Shown: positions 18,026-27,629 of the stretch, one piece after another | How positions within the stretch are numbered: position 1 is the first letter of the stretch | How the letters are laid out: every line of letters begins with the position of its first letter | Assembly (NCBI GenBank): GCA_029258725.1 | Contig: JAPDKE010000025.1 | Coordinates: 1-64,000, forward strand | DNA: 64,000 nt | Source of the DNA: a bacterium | GTDB taxonomy: Bacteria > Hydrothermota > UBA3072 > JAPDKE01 | Direction of reading: 5' to 3' | The notes under the pieces: generated by a model | What the model saw: the letters and a program-made list of their open reading frames with translations, nothing else | Told to the model about the DNA's origin: nothing | The model's database searches: none | Translations under genes and position numbers: made by a program

Positions 18026-18810
18026 GGTATCTCTCCAAGTGCCCTCTCAAAGGGCTCCATGTTTATGAAATATTTATATTTTTCTTTCAGTTCCTGAACC
18101 TTTGCATTGTATATCTCCATCCTTCTCCTGTTCATGAGATAGTTCCATATCCCTCTTTTCACATCATCAAATTCCTGTGGTTTTTTGAGTTTCTTCACAC
18201 TCAGAACCTTCACAACAAAGTATCCATGCATTGTCTCAATGGGTCCTGCTGTCTTCCCCTGGGGGGTTGTAAACGCAGCCTCTTCAACCTCTGGTATCTG
18301 AAACTCTCCCCTTTTGAGTGTGAGTGTCTGGAACTGCTGGATTACGTCTTTATCTCCTTCCTCCATTCTTCTCATTGCCTCCTGTGCAATTTCCTTGGTT
18401 GGATACACGGCATACATTATCTTCCTTTCCTCTCTGTATTCATCAAGGTGAGAATCATAGTAATTTTTTACATCCTCTTCCGTAACCATCACGTTTCCCA
18501 TTCCAAGAACTTCCTGGAAGTATCTATCAATCACGAGTTTCTTCCGGTAATCTCTCACCTGTGCCTCTATCATCGGGTCCTTATCAAGTCCCATTTTCTT
18601 TGCATCGATGTAAAATAGACTCTGTTCTATCCACCTGTTTATCAGGTCTTCCCTCTCCTCCGGAGTAAGAGATTTCCACTGGTCGCGGGGAGCATACTGG
18701 AAAAGCATGTCAACCGTAAGAACCTCTCCATCCACCTTGGCGACCACATCTTTTTTCCCCTTCCCGCATCCCGCAAGGGAAAGGGCAAGCAGTAAAAGAA
18801 AGTACCTCAT
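18022..18810 (-). CDS. Lipoprotein parvulin (PrsA/SurA-like)
   Basis: A 262-residue protein with signal peptide MRYFLLLLALSLAGC: the lipobox LAGC places Cys15 as the lipidated residue. A SurA-N-like helical domain follows (VDGEVLTVDMLFQ to RKKLVIDRYFQEV), then a shortened, partly degenerate PpiC region (IMYAVYPTKEIAQEA, AAFTTPQGKTAGPIET, HGYFVVKVLSVKKL). Membrane-anchored foldase or chaperone in the periplasm. The second of three consecutive parvulin genes. Confidence 0.85.
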   Translation of the reverse strand: MRYFLLLLALSLAGCGKGKKDVVAKVDGEVLTVDMLFQYAPRDQWKSLTPEEREDLINRWIEQSLFYIDAKKMGLDKDPMIEAQVRDYRKKLVIDRYFQEVLGMGNVMVTEEDVKNYYDSHLDEYREERKIMYAVYPTKEIAQEAMRRMEEGDKDVIQQFQTLTLKRGEFQIPEVEEAAFTTPQGKTAGPIETMHGYFVVKVLSVKKLKKPQEFDDVKRGIWNYLMNRRRMEIYNAKVQELKEKYKYFINMEPFERALGEIP

Positions 18811-20333
18811 TTCTCCTCCTTATTGAAGATTTGCACATGGTACTTCCTGCTGAAGGTTTCAAACAGGGAGTCTTCCTGAGACCTGGTAAAGTCCTGAATG
18901 TAATCCCTTTTCACTTTTCCTTTGACTTTCTCAAATTCAGGAGAACGTCCCTTTCTCACCTTTTTAACCTTGACTATTGCCCATCCCCTTTTCGTCTTGA
19001 AAGGTTTTGAAATCCGACCTTCGGGTGTGGAGAATATTGCCTTATCTATTTCCTCCTCATACTGTCCCTTCTTTACAAACCCCAATCTTCCCTTGAACCT
19101 TGCAGTTTTGTGGATTGAATATAGTTTTGCAAGATTCCCGAAATCCTCTCCTTTAAGTGCTCTTCTCCTTATATCCTCTATTTCCTCTTTCGTCTTGGTT
19201 TCTATTATGTACGCCTCCCTCCTTTCAGGCTCATAGTATTTATCCCTGTGCCTTCGGTAGTACTCCCTCAACTTCTCATCCGTCACCTCAGGCTTCCTTA
19301 TGTGCTTTTCTCTAAATGCTTTCACAACCATCTCCTTTCTCATATTTTCAATCTCCTTCGCCTTCCTCAAATGTATCCCCTTTCTTCTTGCCTCCTCATA
19401 CAGCAGTTGATAAAGTATCATCCACTTTATATATTCCTTAACATCCTTTTCATCCCTGTATCTTGGTGCCTTTCCGGAAGCCTTCACATCACGCATAAGG
19501 TCCCCTATGGTGTACACACCAAAACTTGTATATGCAAGAACTCTCTTTTTATCTTCCTCATTTATGTTAGGGACCATCGTTCTTCCACTGAACATGTAAG
19601 GTGCTTTCTTTGTAAGAAATTCTATCCCATCCTCATCATATCTTATCCTTGCTATTTTCTCAAGCAACTTTACATGCCTCTCCGCCTTCCTTCTCATTAT
19701 AACCCTCTTTATCCTCATCTTTATCCCATCTTTTTCGTCCCTGAAAAGCCTCTTGGGCTCGGGTCTCACATCCTCCACCATTACAATGTTCCATCCTCCC
19801 CGGGAGAAGAAAGGATAACTGAATTCGTTTTTCTTGAGTTTCAGGGCAACGTTTCTCCACCTGGGATTTGCCACACTTGCCACTGCCCAACCAGCCTCTC
19901 CACCTTTTTTTCTCAATCTCTCATCATCACAGTACTGTCTTGCAACTGAATCAAAATCCCTTCCTTTTTTAAGTTCCCTCCATGCCTCCCATATCTTCCT
20001 GAAGGAACGTGTGAATATTCTTCTAACCTTTACCCTCTTTCCCTTCGTTTTCCAGAAGCGGTATGCCTCAAAATCTGATACATGTGTGGATTTATCCACC
20101 GTCTCCGTGTAAAGTGCTCTTATAAGGAAGAGCATTTCCTTTGCGTGAATGCTTGCCTCAAGAGAATCCTCAATACCCTCGTCCTTTGCAGCAAGGTAAA
20201 ATACCTCGCGCTTTACATAATCCTCAACCTTCTGACCTTCCAGCTCTTCTTCGGTTATTTCCCTGTCTCCTATTTTTGCAACCACACCCCCATAAAGAAA
20301 AAGGGGCAGAAACATCCATACCATCCTTCTCAT
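18807..20333 (-). CDS. Periplasmic protein with two parvulin (PpiC) domains
   Basis: A 508-residue exported protein (MRRMVWMFLPLFLYGGVVA signal). Two parvulin domains are visible: one at ~85-205 (VRRIFTRSFRKIWEAW, GGEAGWAVASVAN, GGWNIVMVEDVRPE) and one at ~355-475 (REAYIIETKTKEEIED, GRLGFVKKGQYEEEI, FKTKRGWAIVKVKKV), separated by helical SurA-like segments. Rich in Lys/Arg. The in-frame TTG at 20339 lies within the Shine-Dalgarno region; ATG 20333 follows AAAGGAGG at proper distance. mfd ends 2 nt upstream. Confidence 0.88.
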   Translation of the reverse strand: MRRMVWMFLPLFLYGGVVAKIGDREITEEELEGQKVEDYVKREVFYLAAKDEGIEDSLEASIHAKEMLFLIRALYTETVDKSTHVSDFEAYRFWKTKGKRVKVRRIFTRSFRKIWEAWRELKKGRDFDSVARQYCDDERLRKKGGEAGWAVASVANPRWRNVALKLKKNEFSYPFFSRGGWNIVMVEDVRPEPKRLFRDEKDGIKMRIKRVIMRRKAERHVKLLEKIARIRYDEDGIEFLTKKAPYMFSGRTMVPNINEEDKKRVLAYTSFGVYTIGDLMRDVKASGKAPRYRDEKDVKEYIKWMILYQLLYEEARRKGIHLRKAKEIENMRKEMVVKAFREKHIRKPEVTDEKLREYYRRHRDKYYEPERREAYIIETKTKEEIEDIRRRALKGEDFGNLAKLYSIHKTARFKGRLGFVKKGQYEEEIDKAIFSTPEGRISKPFKTKRGWAIVKVKKVRKGRSPEFEKVKGKVKRDYIQDFTRSQEDSLFETFSRKYHVQIFNKEEK

Positions 20334-20335
20334 GC

Positions 20336-23272
20336 TCAACCTCCTTTTTTTGGAATATTATCATATTGAGAGAGGATTTTCAAGAATTTTATGAGTTTCT
20401 CTTTTTCCTTTGGCATGGATATCTCCAGTTTTTCCTTCCATGAGAACCTCAGTCCATCCACCTCTTTTATTACTTTTTCAAGAGTCTGCCTTGGCATGGT
20501 CTCAAGCATTACAACATACTCATCCCTTCTTTCCTCAATCCTCTCAACCCCTGCACGGGTTCCCAGGGATTTTATCCTCATCCATTCAAATAAGACCCTC
20601 ACCTCAGCGGGAGGTTCCCCGAATCTGTCTTTTATCTCCTCAAAAATTTCCTCTATTTCTTCTTCATCTCTCACACCGCTCAGGCGTTTGTATACAACCA
20701 TTCTCTCCTCAAAGGATGGAATGTAACTCTCGGGTATGAGCAATTTCTCTCTCACTCTGAGCTCCACATCCTCTCTCTTTACCTCCTCTCCTTTGAGTTC
20801 CCTCACCGCCTCTTCAACGAGTTTCATGTAAAGTTCATATCCAACCTCGTGCATGTGTCCGTGCTGTTCTTTTCCCAGGATATTTCCCGCCCCTCTCATC
20901 TCAAGGTCAAGTTTTGCTATCTTAAATCCTGCACCAAGATGGGAATACTGTTTTATTGCAAAAACCCTTTTTCTTGCCTCCTCTCTCATTCTTTCAGGGA
21001 CTATGAGATAACAGAACGCCTTTCTTGGAGACCTTCCCACCCTTCCCCTAAGCTGGTGGAGTTCTGCAAGACCAAACCGGTGTGCGTTGTTGATTATGAT
21101 TGTGTTTGCATTCGGTATATCTATCCCTGCCTCAATGATTGCAGTGGATAGAAGGACATCGTATCGCTTTTCAATGAAGTCCCTCATCACCCTTTCAAGT
21201 TCTTTTGACCTCATCCTTCCATGCGCAACTCCGATGGACACCTCAGGGACTATTCTTTCAAGTTTTTTTCTCACCCCCTCTATGGTCTCAATCCGGTTGT
21301 GAATAAAAAACACCTGCCCTCCTCTCTCCACCTCTCTTAAAATAACCTCCCTTATTACCCCATCGTTCCAGTGAATTATCTCTGTCTCAACTGCCTTTCT
21401 TCCAGGGGGAGGTGTCTCTATAAGAGAAAAGTCAAGGAATCCTGAGAGAGAAAGTTTCAGGGTTCTCGGAATTGGGGTTGCGCTCATAGAGAGGACATCC
21501 ACGTTTATCCTTAATTTTTTGAGTTTCTCCTTCTGCAAAACACCAAACCTGTGTTCCTCGTCGATTATGACAAGCCCCAGGTCCCTGAATTTAACATCAT
21601 CTGAAAGCAACCTGTGGGTTCCTATTATTATGTCAATCCTTCCCTCCTCAAGGTCCTTCAAGATTTCCTTTTCCCTGTTTTTGGTAAATCTTGAAAGGAG
21701 TTCCACCCTTACAGGAAAACGCTCAAGCCTTTCTTTAAATGTGAAGTAATGCTGTTCTGCAAGAAGTGTTGTTGGTGTCAGAATTGCGACCTGCTTTCCA
21801 TCCATAACAACCTTGAATGCCGCCCTGAGTGCAACCTCGGTTTTCCCGTATCCAACCTCTCCGCAGAGTAATCTGTCCATTGGATATGGTGCCTCAAGGT
21901 CCTGTTTTATTTCCTCTATTGCCCTCAACTGGTCCTCGGTCTCCTCGTACGGGAACAGAGCCTCCATTTCACGCTGCCAGAGAGTATCAGGGGAGCAGGC
22001 AAACCCCTTTGATTTCTTTCTTTTGGTGTAGAGTTCAAGCAGTTCCCTTGCTATCTCCTTAACGCTCTCCTTTATCCTCCTTTTCTTCCTCTCCCACACC
22101 CCCTTTGCAAGGGATGAGATTTCTATATCCTCCTTTCCAATGTATTTTGACAACCGGTGCATGAAGTAAACAGGAACATAAATCCTTGCATTATCCCGGT
22201 ATCTCACAACCGCACATTCTGTCTCCGTGTTTCCCACCTTTAAAAGTTCCATTCCCTCAAATACCCCTATCCCGTAGTCCTCATGCACGACAAGGTCTCC
22301 CTCCCTCAGTGTCTCAAGTGGTTCTGTTTTTATTTCTATTTTCTCCCTTTTCCTGAGGGACCTTCCAAACAGGTCCATTTCGGTAAAAACAGCAAGGCGG
22401 GTATCGTGGATGATAAATCCACGTGAGAGATACCCCTCCTCAATTATGAGTCCTGGAAATTCATCCTCAAGGAGTTCCTTCAATCTTTCCTTTTCTCCCG
22501 GGGATGATGAGAGGAAGTAAATGGTGTATCCATCGAGTTTTTTTAAATGTTCCTTAAAGTTTTTGAAGTCCCTTTCAAAGTACGGGGCCACCTCAAATCT
22601 GAATACCTTTCCTTCTGGAGAAAGGTCTATGAGGTTTCCACACTCACCTATCCATGGAAATTCTTTGATAACTTCTCCGAATGTAACTTTTCCCTTCTCC
22701 GGGTCCCTGGGATGGATGACAACCGAGTTTATCTTGTTTATTGAACGCTGGGATACGGGATCAAAGTTTCTTAAAGACACAACCTCATCCTCAGAGAATT
22801 CCACCCTTACCGGGACGCTCTCCCCCACTGGAAAAACATCAACAACGCATCCTCTTACTGCAAATTCTCCCTTTTCTCTTACGAACTCTGTTCTTTCGTA
22901 TCCCCAGTCTGAAAGAAGTTTTAGAAATTCCTCCCACTCAAGGTACATTCCCCTTTTTATCTCCCTTCCCTTCAGGATGGGAAATGGAATCTCAAGGTCT
23001 TCGGGAGAGAGAACGAGAACTGAAAATTTCTTCCTTTCAATTGCAGCGGCAACCTCAACCGTGTTTTTTGGAGAAAGAGAGAGAACATCTTTAAGGATTC
23101 CTGAGATGTCTTCTCCCAATTTCTCTTTATCCTCTGTAACAACGCACAGGGGAGACTGTTTTAAAGAAGAAAGGGTAAGGAGGAGTATTCCTGGATATGG
23201 AGGGGGGAGGACCTTCCCCTTTATCTCAGGTATTCTTTCAACTATTCCGGAAAGTCCTCCCCTTATTTTCAC
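20336..23272 (-). CDS. mfd: Transcription-repair coupling factor Mfd
   Basis: A 978-residue Mfd, shorter than the ~1150 of E. coli, mainly through a compact N-terminal UvrB-homology part. The RNA polymerase interaction domain is at ~325-395 ([20 protein letters not shown]), the RecG-like translocase has [11 protein letters not shown] near 467, IIDEEHRFG near 568, SATPIPRTL and [14 protein letters not shown], and the C-terminal D7/TRCF domain is present. Removes stalled RNA polymerase at lesions and recruits UvrA. It starts with GTG; GTGA overlaps the stop of the transaldolase gene. Confidence 0.95.
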   Translation of the reverse strand: MKIRGGLSGIVERIPEIKGKVLPPPYPGILLLTLSSLKQSPLCVVTEDKEKLGEDISGILKDVLSLSPKNTVEVAAAIERKKFSVLVLSPEDLEIPFPILKGREIKRGMYLEWEEFLKLLSDWGYERTEFVREKGEFAVRGCVVDVFPVGESVPVRVEFSEDEVVSLRNFDPVSQRSINKINSVVIHPRDPEKGKVTFGEVIKEFPWIGECGNLIDLSPEGKVFRFEVAPYFERDFKNFKEHLKKLDGYTIYFLSSSPGEKERLKELLEDEFPGLIIEEGYLSRGFIIHDTRLAVFTEMDLFGRSLRKREKIEIKTEPLETLREGDLVVHEDYGIGVFEGMELLKVGNTETECAVVRYRDNARIYVPVYFMHRLSKYIGKEDIEISSLAKGVWERKKRRIKESVKEIARELLELYTKRKKSKGFACSPDTLWQREMEALFPYEETEDQLRAIEEIKQDLEAPYPMDRLLCGEVGYGKTEVALRAAFKVVMDGKQVAILTPTTLLAEQHYFTFKERLERFPVRVELLSRFTKNREKEILKDLEEGRIDIIIGTHRLLSDDVKFRDLGLVIIDEEHRFGVLQKEKLKKLRINVDVLSMSATPIPRTLKLSLSGFLDFSLIETPPPGRKAVETEIIHWNDGVIREVILREVERGGQVFFIHNRIETIEGVRKKLERIVPEVSIGVAHGRMRSKELERVMRDFIEKRYDVLLSTAIIEAGIDIPNANTIIINNAHRFGLAELHQLRGRVGRSPRKAFCYLIVPERMREEARKRVFAIKQYSHLGAGFKIAKLDLEMRGAGNILGKEQHGHMHEVGYELYMKLVEEAVRELKGEEVKREDVELRVREKLLIPESYIPSFEERMVVYKRLSGVRDEEEIEEIFEEIKDRFGEPPAEVRVLFEWMRIKSLGTRAGVERIEERRDEYVVMLETMPRQTLEKVIKEVDGLRFSWKEKLEISMPKEKEKLIKFLKILSQYDNIPKKGG

Positions 23273-23934
23273 TTTATCTTATCTTTGACCCGCTCCCAGT
23301 CGGAGAGAAATCTTTCAATGCCAACGTCGGTGAGCTTGTGCTGGACGAGTTTTTCAAAAACCCTGAATGGCATGGTTACAATGTCTGCCCCGTAGAGGGC
23401 AGCTTGGTAAACATGTTCAGGATGCCTCACGCTTGCAACTATGACTTCGGTTCCAAATCCATAGTTTTCGTAAACCTGCATTATGTCCCTTATAAGGTCC
23501 ATCCCCCTGTGACCTATGTCGTCAAGCCTTCCTATGAAGGGGCTCACAAAGTTGCTTCCAACCTTTGCTGCAAGAACTGCCTGGTTGAGTGAAAAAACAA
23601 GGGTCATGTTGGTCATTATTCCCTCTTCCCTGAGTTTCCGGGTTGCCTTGAGCCCCTCAACGGTCATGGGGACCTTTATTGCAATGTAAGGGGAAAGGGA
23701 TGCAAGTTCCTTTCCCTCCTTATAAATCCCCTCTGCATCAAGTGCGGTTACCTCTGCGCTCACGGGTCCCTTAACCATTTCGCATATTTCAACAAGGATA
23801 TCCTTGGGCTTTTTACCCGTTCTTTCAATTTCCCTTGCAAGAAGGGTCGGGTTTGTTGTAACCCCATCAACCACGCCCCATTCACATGCCGTCTTTATCT
23901 CTTCAAGATTTGCGGTATCCAGGAATATCTTCAT
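23269..23934 (-). CDS. Transaldolase / fructose-6-phosphate aldolase (TalC-FSA type)
   Basis: A 221-residue short-form transaldolase. [16 protein letters not shown] opens the (beta/alpha)8 barrel; [13 protein letters not shown] and YIAIKVPMT (Schiff-base Lys) are conserved; [18 protein letters not shown] and SPFIGRLDD follow. FSA and TalC enzymes cannot be told apart safely. The start at 23934 follows AGGAGGTGAGG and coincides with the family N-terminus; the frame extends 27 codons upstream into the promoter, which is not coding. First gene of the eight-gene operon. Confidence 0.93.
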   Translation of the reverse strand: MKIFLDTANLEEIKTACEWGVVDGVTTNPTLLAREIERTGKKPKDILVEICEMVKGPVSAEVTALDAEGIYKEGKELASLSPYIAIKVPMTVEGLKATRKLREEGIMTNMTLVFSLNQAVLAAKVGSNFVSPFIGRLDDIGHRGMDLIRDIMQVYENYGFGTEVIVASVRHPEHVYQAALYGADIVTMPFRVFEKLVQHKLTDVGIERFLSDWERVKDKIK

Positions 23935-23956
23935 CCTCACCTCCTCTTTTTGGTAA

Positions 23957-23984
23957 AGAATAAAGGTATTGGAAAATTTGTCAA
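23957..23984 (-). promoter_or_regulatory. Promoter of the tal-mfd-parvulin-sprA operon
   Basis: Minus strand: TTGACA (23984-23979), 16-nt spacer, TATTCT (23962-23957). A leader of about 15 nt carries AGGAGG before ATG 23934. Leadered type. Confidence 0.65.
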
Positions 23985-24095
23985 GGTAGGGTGGAGAAAT
24001 CTGTATAATTGCCACTTCATATACTGAGGGAATGGGTTAAAGAGAAGGGAAAAATGTTTCAAGGGTGCGTTTGCTCTTGAATGCAAAGCGCCCGT

Positions 24096-24124
24096 TTGAC
24101 ATTTATCCATTCCTGTGATATCCT
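24096..24124 (+). promoter_or_regulatory. Promoter of cyclase gene, leaderless type
   Basis: TTGACA (24096-24101), 17-nt spacer, TATCCT (24119-24124), 7 nt, ATG 24132. No Shine-Dalgarno in the gap. It shows that the frame upstream of 24132 (open from 24081) is promoter and not coding. Confidence 0.7.
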
Positions 24125-24131
24125 TAATCCG

Positions 24132-27100
24132 ATGGATGAGAAGAAACTTATTGAGGCATTGAAGAGGTATCTGCCGGCAAGGGTTGTTGAAAAGATAATG
24201 TTAAACCCTGAAAAGGCAACGGTTGAGGGGGAAAGAAAATTTGTAACAATCCTGTTCGGTGACCTCTCCGGATTCACATCCCTTTCTGAGAAACTTGAGG
24301 ACCCTGAAAAGGTGGTTGAGGTTGTCAACAGATACTTTACACGGATGCTTGAAATAGTTGAAAAATACGGAGGGGACGTTGATAAGTTCCTGGGAGATGC
24401 AATTATGGTCGTATTTGGGGCCCCAGTTGCGCACGGAAACGACCCTGAAAGGGCATGCAGGGCCGCACTTGAAATGGTTAAGGCAATAAAGGAATTTGGA
24501 TTTGTTGAGACACCAAAGGGACCCGTTGAGATAAACATGAGCATAGGTGTGAATACCGGAGAGGTTGTTGCACTGAACGTGGGGTCTGAAAAAAGAATGG
24601 AATACACGGTAATGGGAGACAATGTGAACCTTGCCTCAAGACTTGAGGGGGTTGCAAGGGCTGGAGAGGTTATCATAAGTGACAGCACCTACCGCTATGT
24701 TAAGGATATTTTTGAGGTTGAAAAACTGGAACCCGTAAAGGTGAAGGGAAAGGAAAAGCCAATCCAGATTTACAAACTAACAGGTTTGAAAGAGGAAAGG
24801 AAAAAAGAAAAGATTTTCGCTGGAAGGGAAAGGGAACTTGAGGAATTGAAAAATATTTTTGAGAAGGAAAGGATTGTATGGATAACAGGAAGGGAGGGCA
24901 TTGGGAAAACAACCCTGGTTGATAGATTCCTTGAACCCCTGAGAGGATACAGGATTTTCCACATCTCAGGTTCTCCCTATGCATCGTTTGAATCCTTCCA
25001 TCCATTTATTGGATGGTATGAAAGGGAAAGGGGGAAAAAGCCGGAGAATGTGGAAAAGGAAGTTATAGAATTCGTAAGGGAGGCTGAAAAAAGTCTCCCA
25101 CCTGTATTCAGGATAGAGGACCTCCACACATTTGACCCTGCCTCCTTTGACCTTTTGATGAAAATAATGGATGAATTTCCCGGGGCAAAATTCATAATAG
25201 AGAGTGAGAAAAAAGAGGGAGAGGGAAAAGAAGTCTCCCTTCCTCCATTCTCCCGTAAAGAGGCAGAGGAATTCCTGAAAAGACTGTGGAATGCAAGGAG
25301 CGTGGAGCCAGATGTGGTTGAAAGGTGTCTCCTTTCAACAGAGGGAATACCACTTTACATAAAGGAATTTGCACAGAGTGTTGATGAAAGGGGGCTCATA
25401 TACCGGGTTAAGGGAAGAATAAGGGCAAAGAAGGAATTCTTTGAGTTTGCCCCTGAGGGGGTTGGAGCATTGATAACCGCAATGCTTGATTCCCTTCCTG
25501 AGGAAGAAAAGGTCTTCTTGCAGCATGCATCCATGTTCCAGGGTCCTTTTACTATTTCCCTCTTTTCCAGAATATTCTCCATGGAGATGGAAAAAGCAGA
25601 AGGAATTGCAGAGAGGCTTGAAAGAAAGGGACTTCTTATAAAAAGAGGAGAAACATTAATGTTTTCTTCTATTGCGCTGAGGGATGCTGCATATTCAACT
25701 GTTTTGAGGAAGAAAAAGAAGGAAATCCATCCCCTGATTGCCCGGGAACTTGAAAAGGAGGAGGCACCTCTCTCCCTCATTGCCCTTCAATACGAACTCG
25801 GTGGTAAAAAGGAAAAGGCAAAGGAGTTTTACCTCCGTGCCGGGGAGGAGGCTGTGAACAGGGGAGGCATGAAGACGGCAAAGGGAATATACGAAAGATT
25901 GATGAAATTAACGGAGAAGGAGAAAGGGGAAAGGAGGTGGAAGGTGCTTCTTAGATATGCAAGGGTTTTATCCTCCCTTGGAATGGACAGGGAAAGTGAA
26001 AAAATAGGAAAATCAGCACTTAAACTCACAGAGGAAAACACTCCTGAAAAGGGATCAACACTCACTCTTCTCGGAAGAATAAATTTTAAACTTGGAAGAT
26101 TTGAAAAAGCGGAGAAATACTGGAAGACGGCTCTCAAGATATTTAAATCTCTTGAAAATAAACAGGATACATGCACAGTGCTGGAAAATCTTGCCACCCT
26201 GTATGTAAGAACAGGAAAACTGAAGGAGGCAGAAGAATATTACCAGGAAGCGCTTGATACGGCACTTGAAAGCGGACTTCCCGATGTTGCGGCTCATGTT
26301 TACATGTTTTTACATGAGATAAAGGTGGCACAGGGAGATATGGAGTCAGCCCTTTTTATGCTTGAAAAGGCAGAGGACCTGGGAATAAAGATGGACGATC
26401 GCGAATTCCTCGCTGCACTCTATACTTCATGGGGAGGTCTGCTTGCAGACCTGGGAAACCTTGAGGAGGCAGAGGAAAAAAGTTATAAGGCACTGAAAAT
26501 TCTTGAAGAAACCGGGAACCTGGTAAATAAAGGGGTAAACTTTATAACTCTGGGAGTGGTTTCTCTCTATCGTGGAAACATGGAAAAGGCAAGGGAATTC
26601 TTCGAATCTGCGGAGATGATTTTTGAAAGGATAGGAGATAGATTCCACCTGGATATAGCAAGGGTAAACCTTGCAGATATTCATCAGTTAACAGGGAAAA
26701 TTGAAAGGGCAGTTGATTACTATAAAAAAATTGTGGAAACCACTAAGGAATACAATCCCGATCTCCACGCCTACACCCTTGTTCGCCTCGGGGAATCGTG
26801 CTATTACATGGAGGAACCGGGTGAGGCAGAAAAATACTTCACTCAGGCATCCGGGATGGAAGGAGACCACAGGCTTGATTCCCTCCAGTACCTCCTCAGG
26901 ATAAAAACAGAAAGGGGTGAGGAGGACGAAGAACTCGTCCAACTGCTAAATCAAAGGCCCTCAATGGTTGAGATTGAGGGAAGGATGAAAGAGGCTCTCG
27001 GGTTCTATCATATTATGAAAAAAGATTTTGAAAAAGCCGAAGAGATCGGAAGGGAACTTTTTGAGATGGGAGAGAAAATAGGGAATGTGGAGATAAAGGG

Positions 27101-27629
27101 AAGGGGACTGTGTTTGCTTTTGAAAATATCCATTGCTGAGTTCATAGAACCTGTGATGGAAATCCTGGACAAACTTCCTCTCCCTCTCAGGCTTGAACTC
27201 CTTTCCACTGCTGGTGAATTCTATCTATCCTGTGAGGACCACACCTCCGCTGTCTCGGTGGCTGATGGGATACTTGAAGAGATAGAAAAGAAAAAATATA
27301 GGAGATGGAGAAAGAAGGCACTCATGATAAAAGGCAAGGCACTCCTGAAAATGGGGAATAAAAAGGGATTAAAGTATCTTGAGGAGGCAGGGAAAATTGT
27401 AAAAACCGCGTGTGCGAGGATGGAAAATAAAGAGGGATATGTACGGGTGCACATGGATATTTTCAGAACCCTGCTTGAGTATGCATTATCCAGAGACAAT
27501 CTTCCACTCGCTATTGAGTATTTCAAAATTCTCCCCTCTCCCCTCCAGAAGCCACTCCTTGAAGAACTCTCAAAAACCTATCCCTCTGCAAAAAAACTTC
27601 TTCCACTTGCACTCACCGCAGAAGAATAA
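24132..27629 (+). CDS. Class III nucleotidyl cyclase with ATPase and TPR repeats
   Basis: A 1165-residue regulator. Residues ~1-210: class III adenylyl/guanylyl cyclase domain with intact metal-binding FGDLSGFTSL and GDAIMVVFGAP, and transition-state region YTVMGDNVNLASRLE. Then a STAND/AAA-type ATPase with TGREGIGKTTLVDR near 250. From ~560 on, at least eight TPR-like repeats (GRFEKAEKYWKTALKIF, GKLKEAEEYYQEALDTA, GNLEEAEEKSYKALKI). The architecture is that of large signal-integrating cyclases, with TPRs sensing a partner. No receiver or HTH domain is seen. Alone in its transcription unit; its 3' end overlaps the next convergent gene by 17 bp. Confidence 0.92.
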   Translation: MDEKKLIEALKRYLPARVVEKIMLNPEKATVEGERKFVTILFGDLSGFTSLSEKLEDPEKVVEVVNRYFTRMLEIVEKYGGDVDKFLGDAIMVVFGAPVAHGNDPERACRAALEMVKAIKEFGFVETPKGPVEINMSIGVNTGEVVALNVGSEKRMEYTVMGDNVNLASRLEGVARAGEVIISDSTYRYVKDIFEVEKLEPVKVKGKEKPIQIYKLTGLKEERKKEKIFAGRERELEELKNIFEKERIVWITGREGIGKTTLVDRFLEPLRGYRIFHISGSPYASFESFHPFIGWYERERGKKPENVEKEVIEFVREAEKSLPPVFRIEDLHTFDPASFDLLMKIMDEFPGAKFIIESEKKEGEGKEVSLPPFSRKEAEEFLKRLWNARSVEPDVVERCLLSTEGIPLYIKEFAQSVDERGLIYRVKGRIRAKKEFFEFAPEGVGALITAMLDSLPEEEKVFLQHASMFQGPFTISLFSRIFSMEMEKAEGIAERLERKGLLIKRGETLMFSSIALRDAAYSTVLRKKKKEIHPLIARELEKEEAPLSLIALQYELGGKKEKAKEFYLRAGEEAVNRGGMKTAKGIYERLMKLTEKEKGERRWKVLLRYARVLSSLGMDRESEKIGKSALKLTEENTPEKGSTLTLLGRINFKLGRFEKAEKYWKTALKIFKSLENKQDTCTVLENLATLYVRTGKLKEAEEYYQEALDTALESGLPDVAAHVYMFLHEIKVAQGDMESALFMLEKAEDLGIKMDDREFLAALYTSWGGLLADLGNLEEAEEKSYKALKILEETGNLVNKGVNFITLGVVSLYRGNMEKAREFFESAEMIFERIGDRFHLDIARVNLADIHQLTGKIERAVDYYKKIVETTKEYNPDLHAYTLVRLGESCYYMEEPGEAEKYFTQASGMEGDHRLDSLQYLLRIKTERGEEDEELVQLLNQRPSMVEIEGRMKEALGFYHIMKKDFEKAEEIGRELFEMGEKIGNVEIKGRGLCLLLKISIAEFIEPVMEILDKLPLPLRLELLSTAGEFYLSCEDHTSAVSVADGILEEIEKKKYRRWRKKALMIKGKALLKMGNKKGLKYLEEAGKIVKTACARMENKEGYVRVHMDIFRTLLEYALSRDNLPLAIEYFKILPSPLQKPLLEELSKTYPSAKKLLPLALTAEE

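Noticed and set aside
17327-18097. 256-codon frame on the plus strand opposite two parvulin genes
   Set aside because: Antisense shadow. The minus-strand parvulin genes have coherent domains, signals and coupled starts; this frame has no recognisable motif and exists because the genes use few codons that give antisense stops. The same holds for long plus frames at 19248-19949, 22521-23288, 10770-11252, 42212-42814 and 48454-49128.
24081-24131. 17-codon extension of the cyclase
   Set aside because: Contains the whole promoter; ATG 24132 sits 7 nt after the -10 box.
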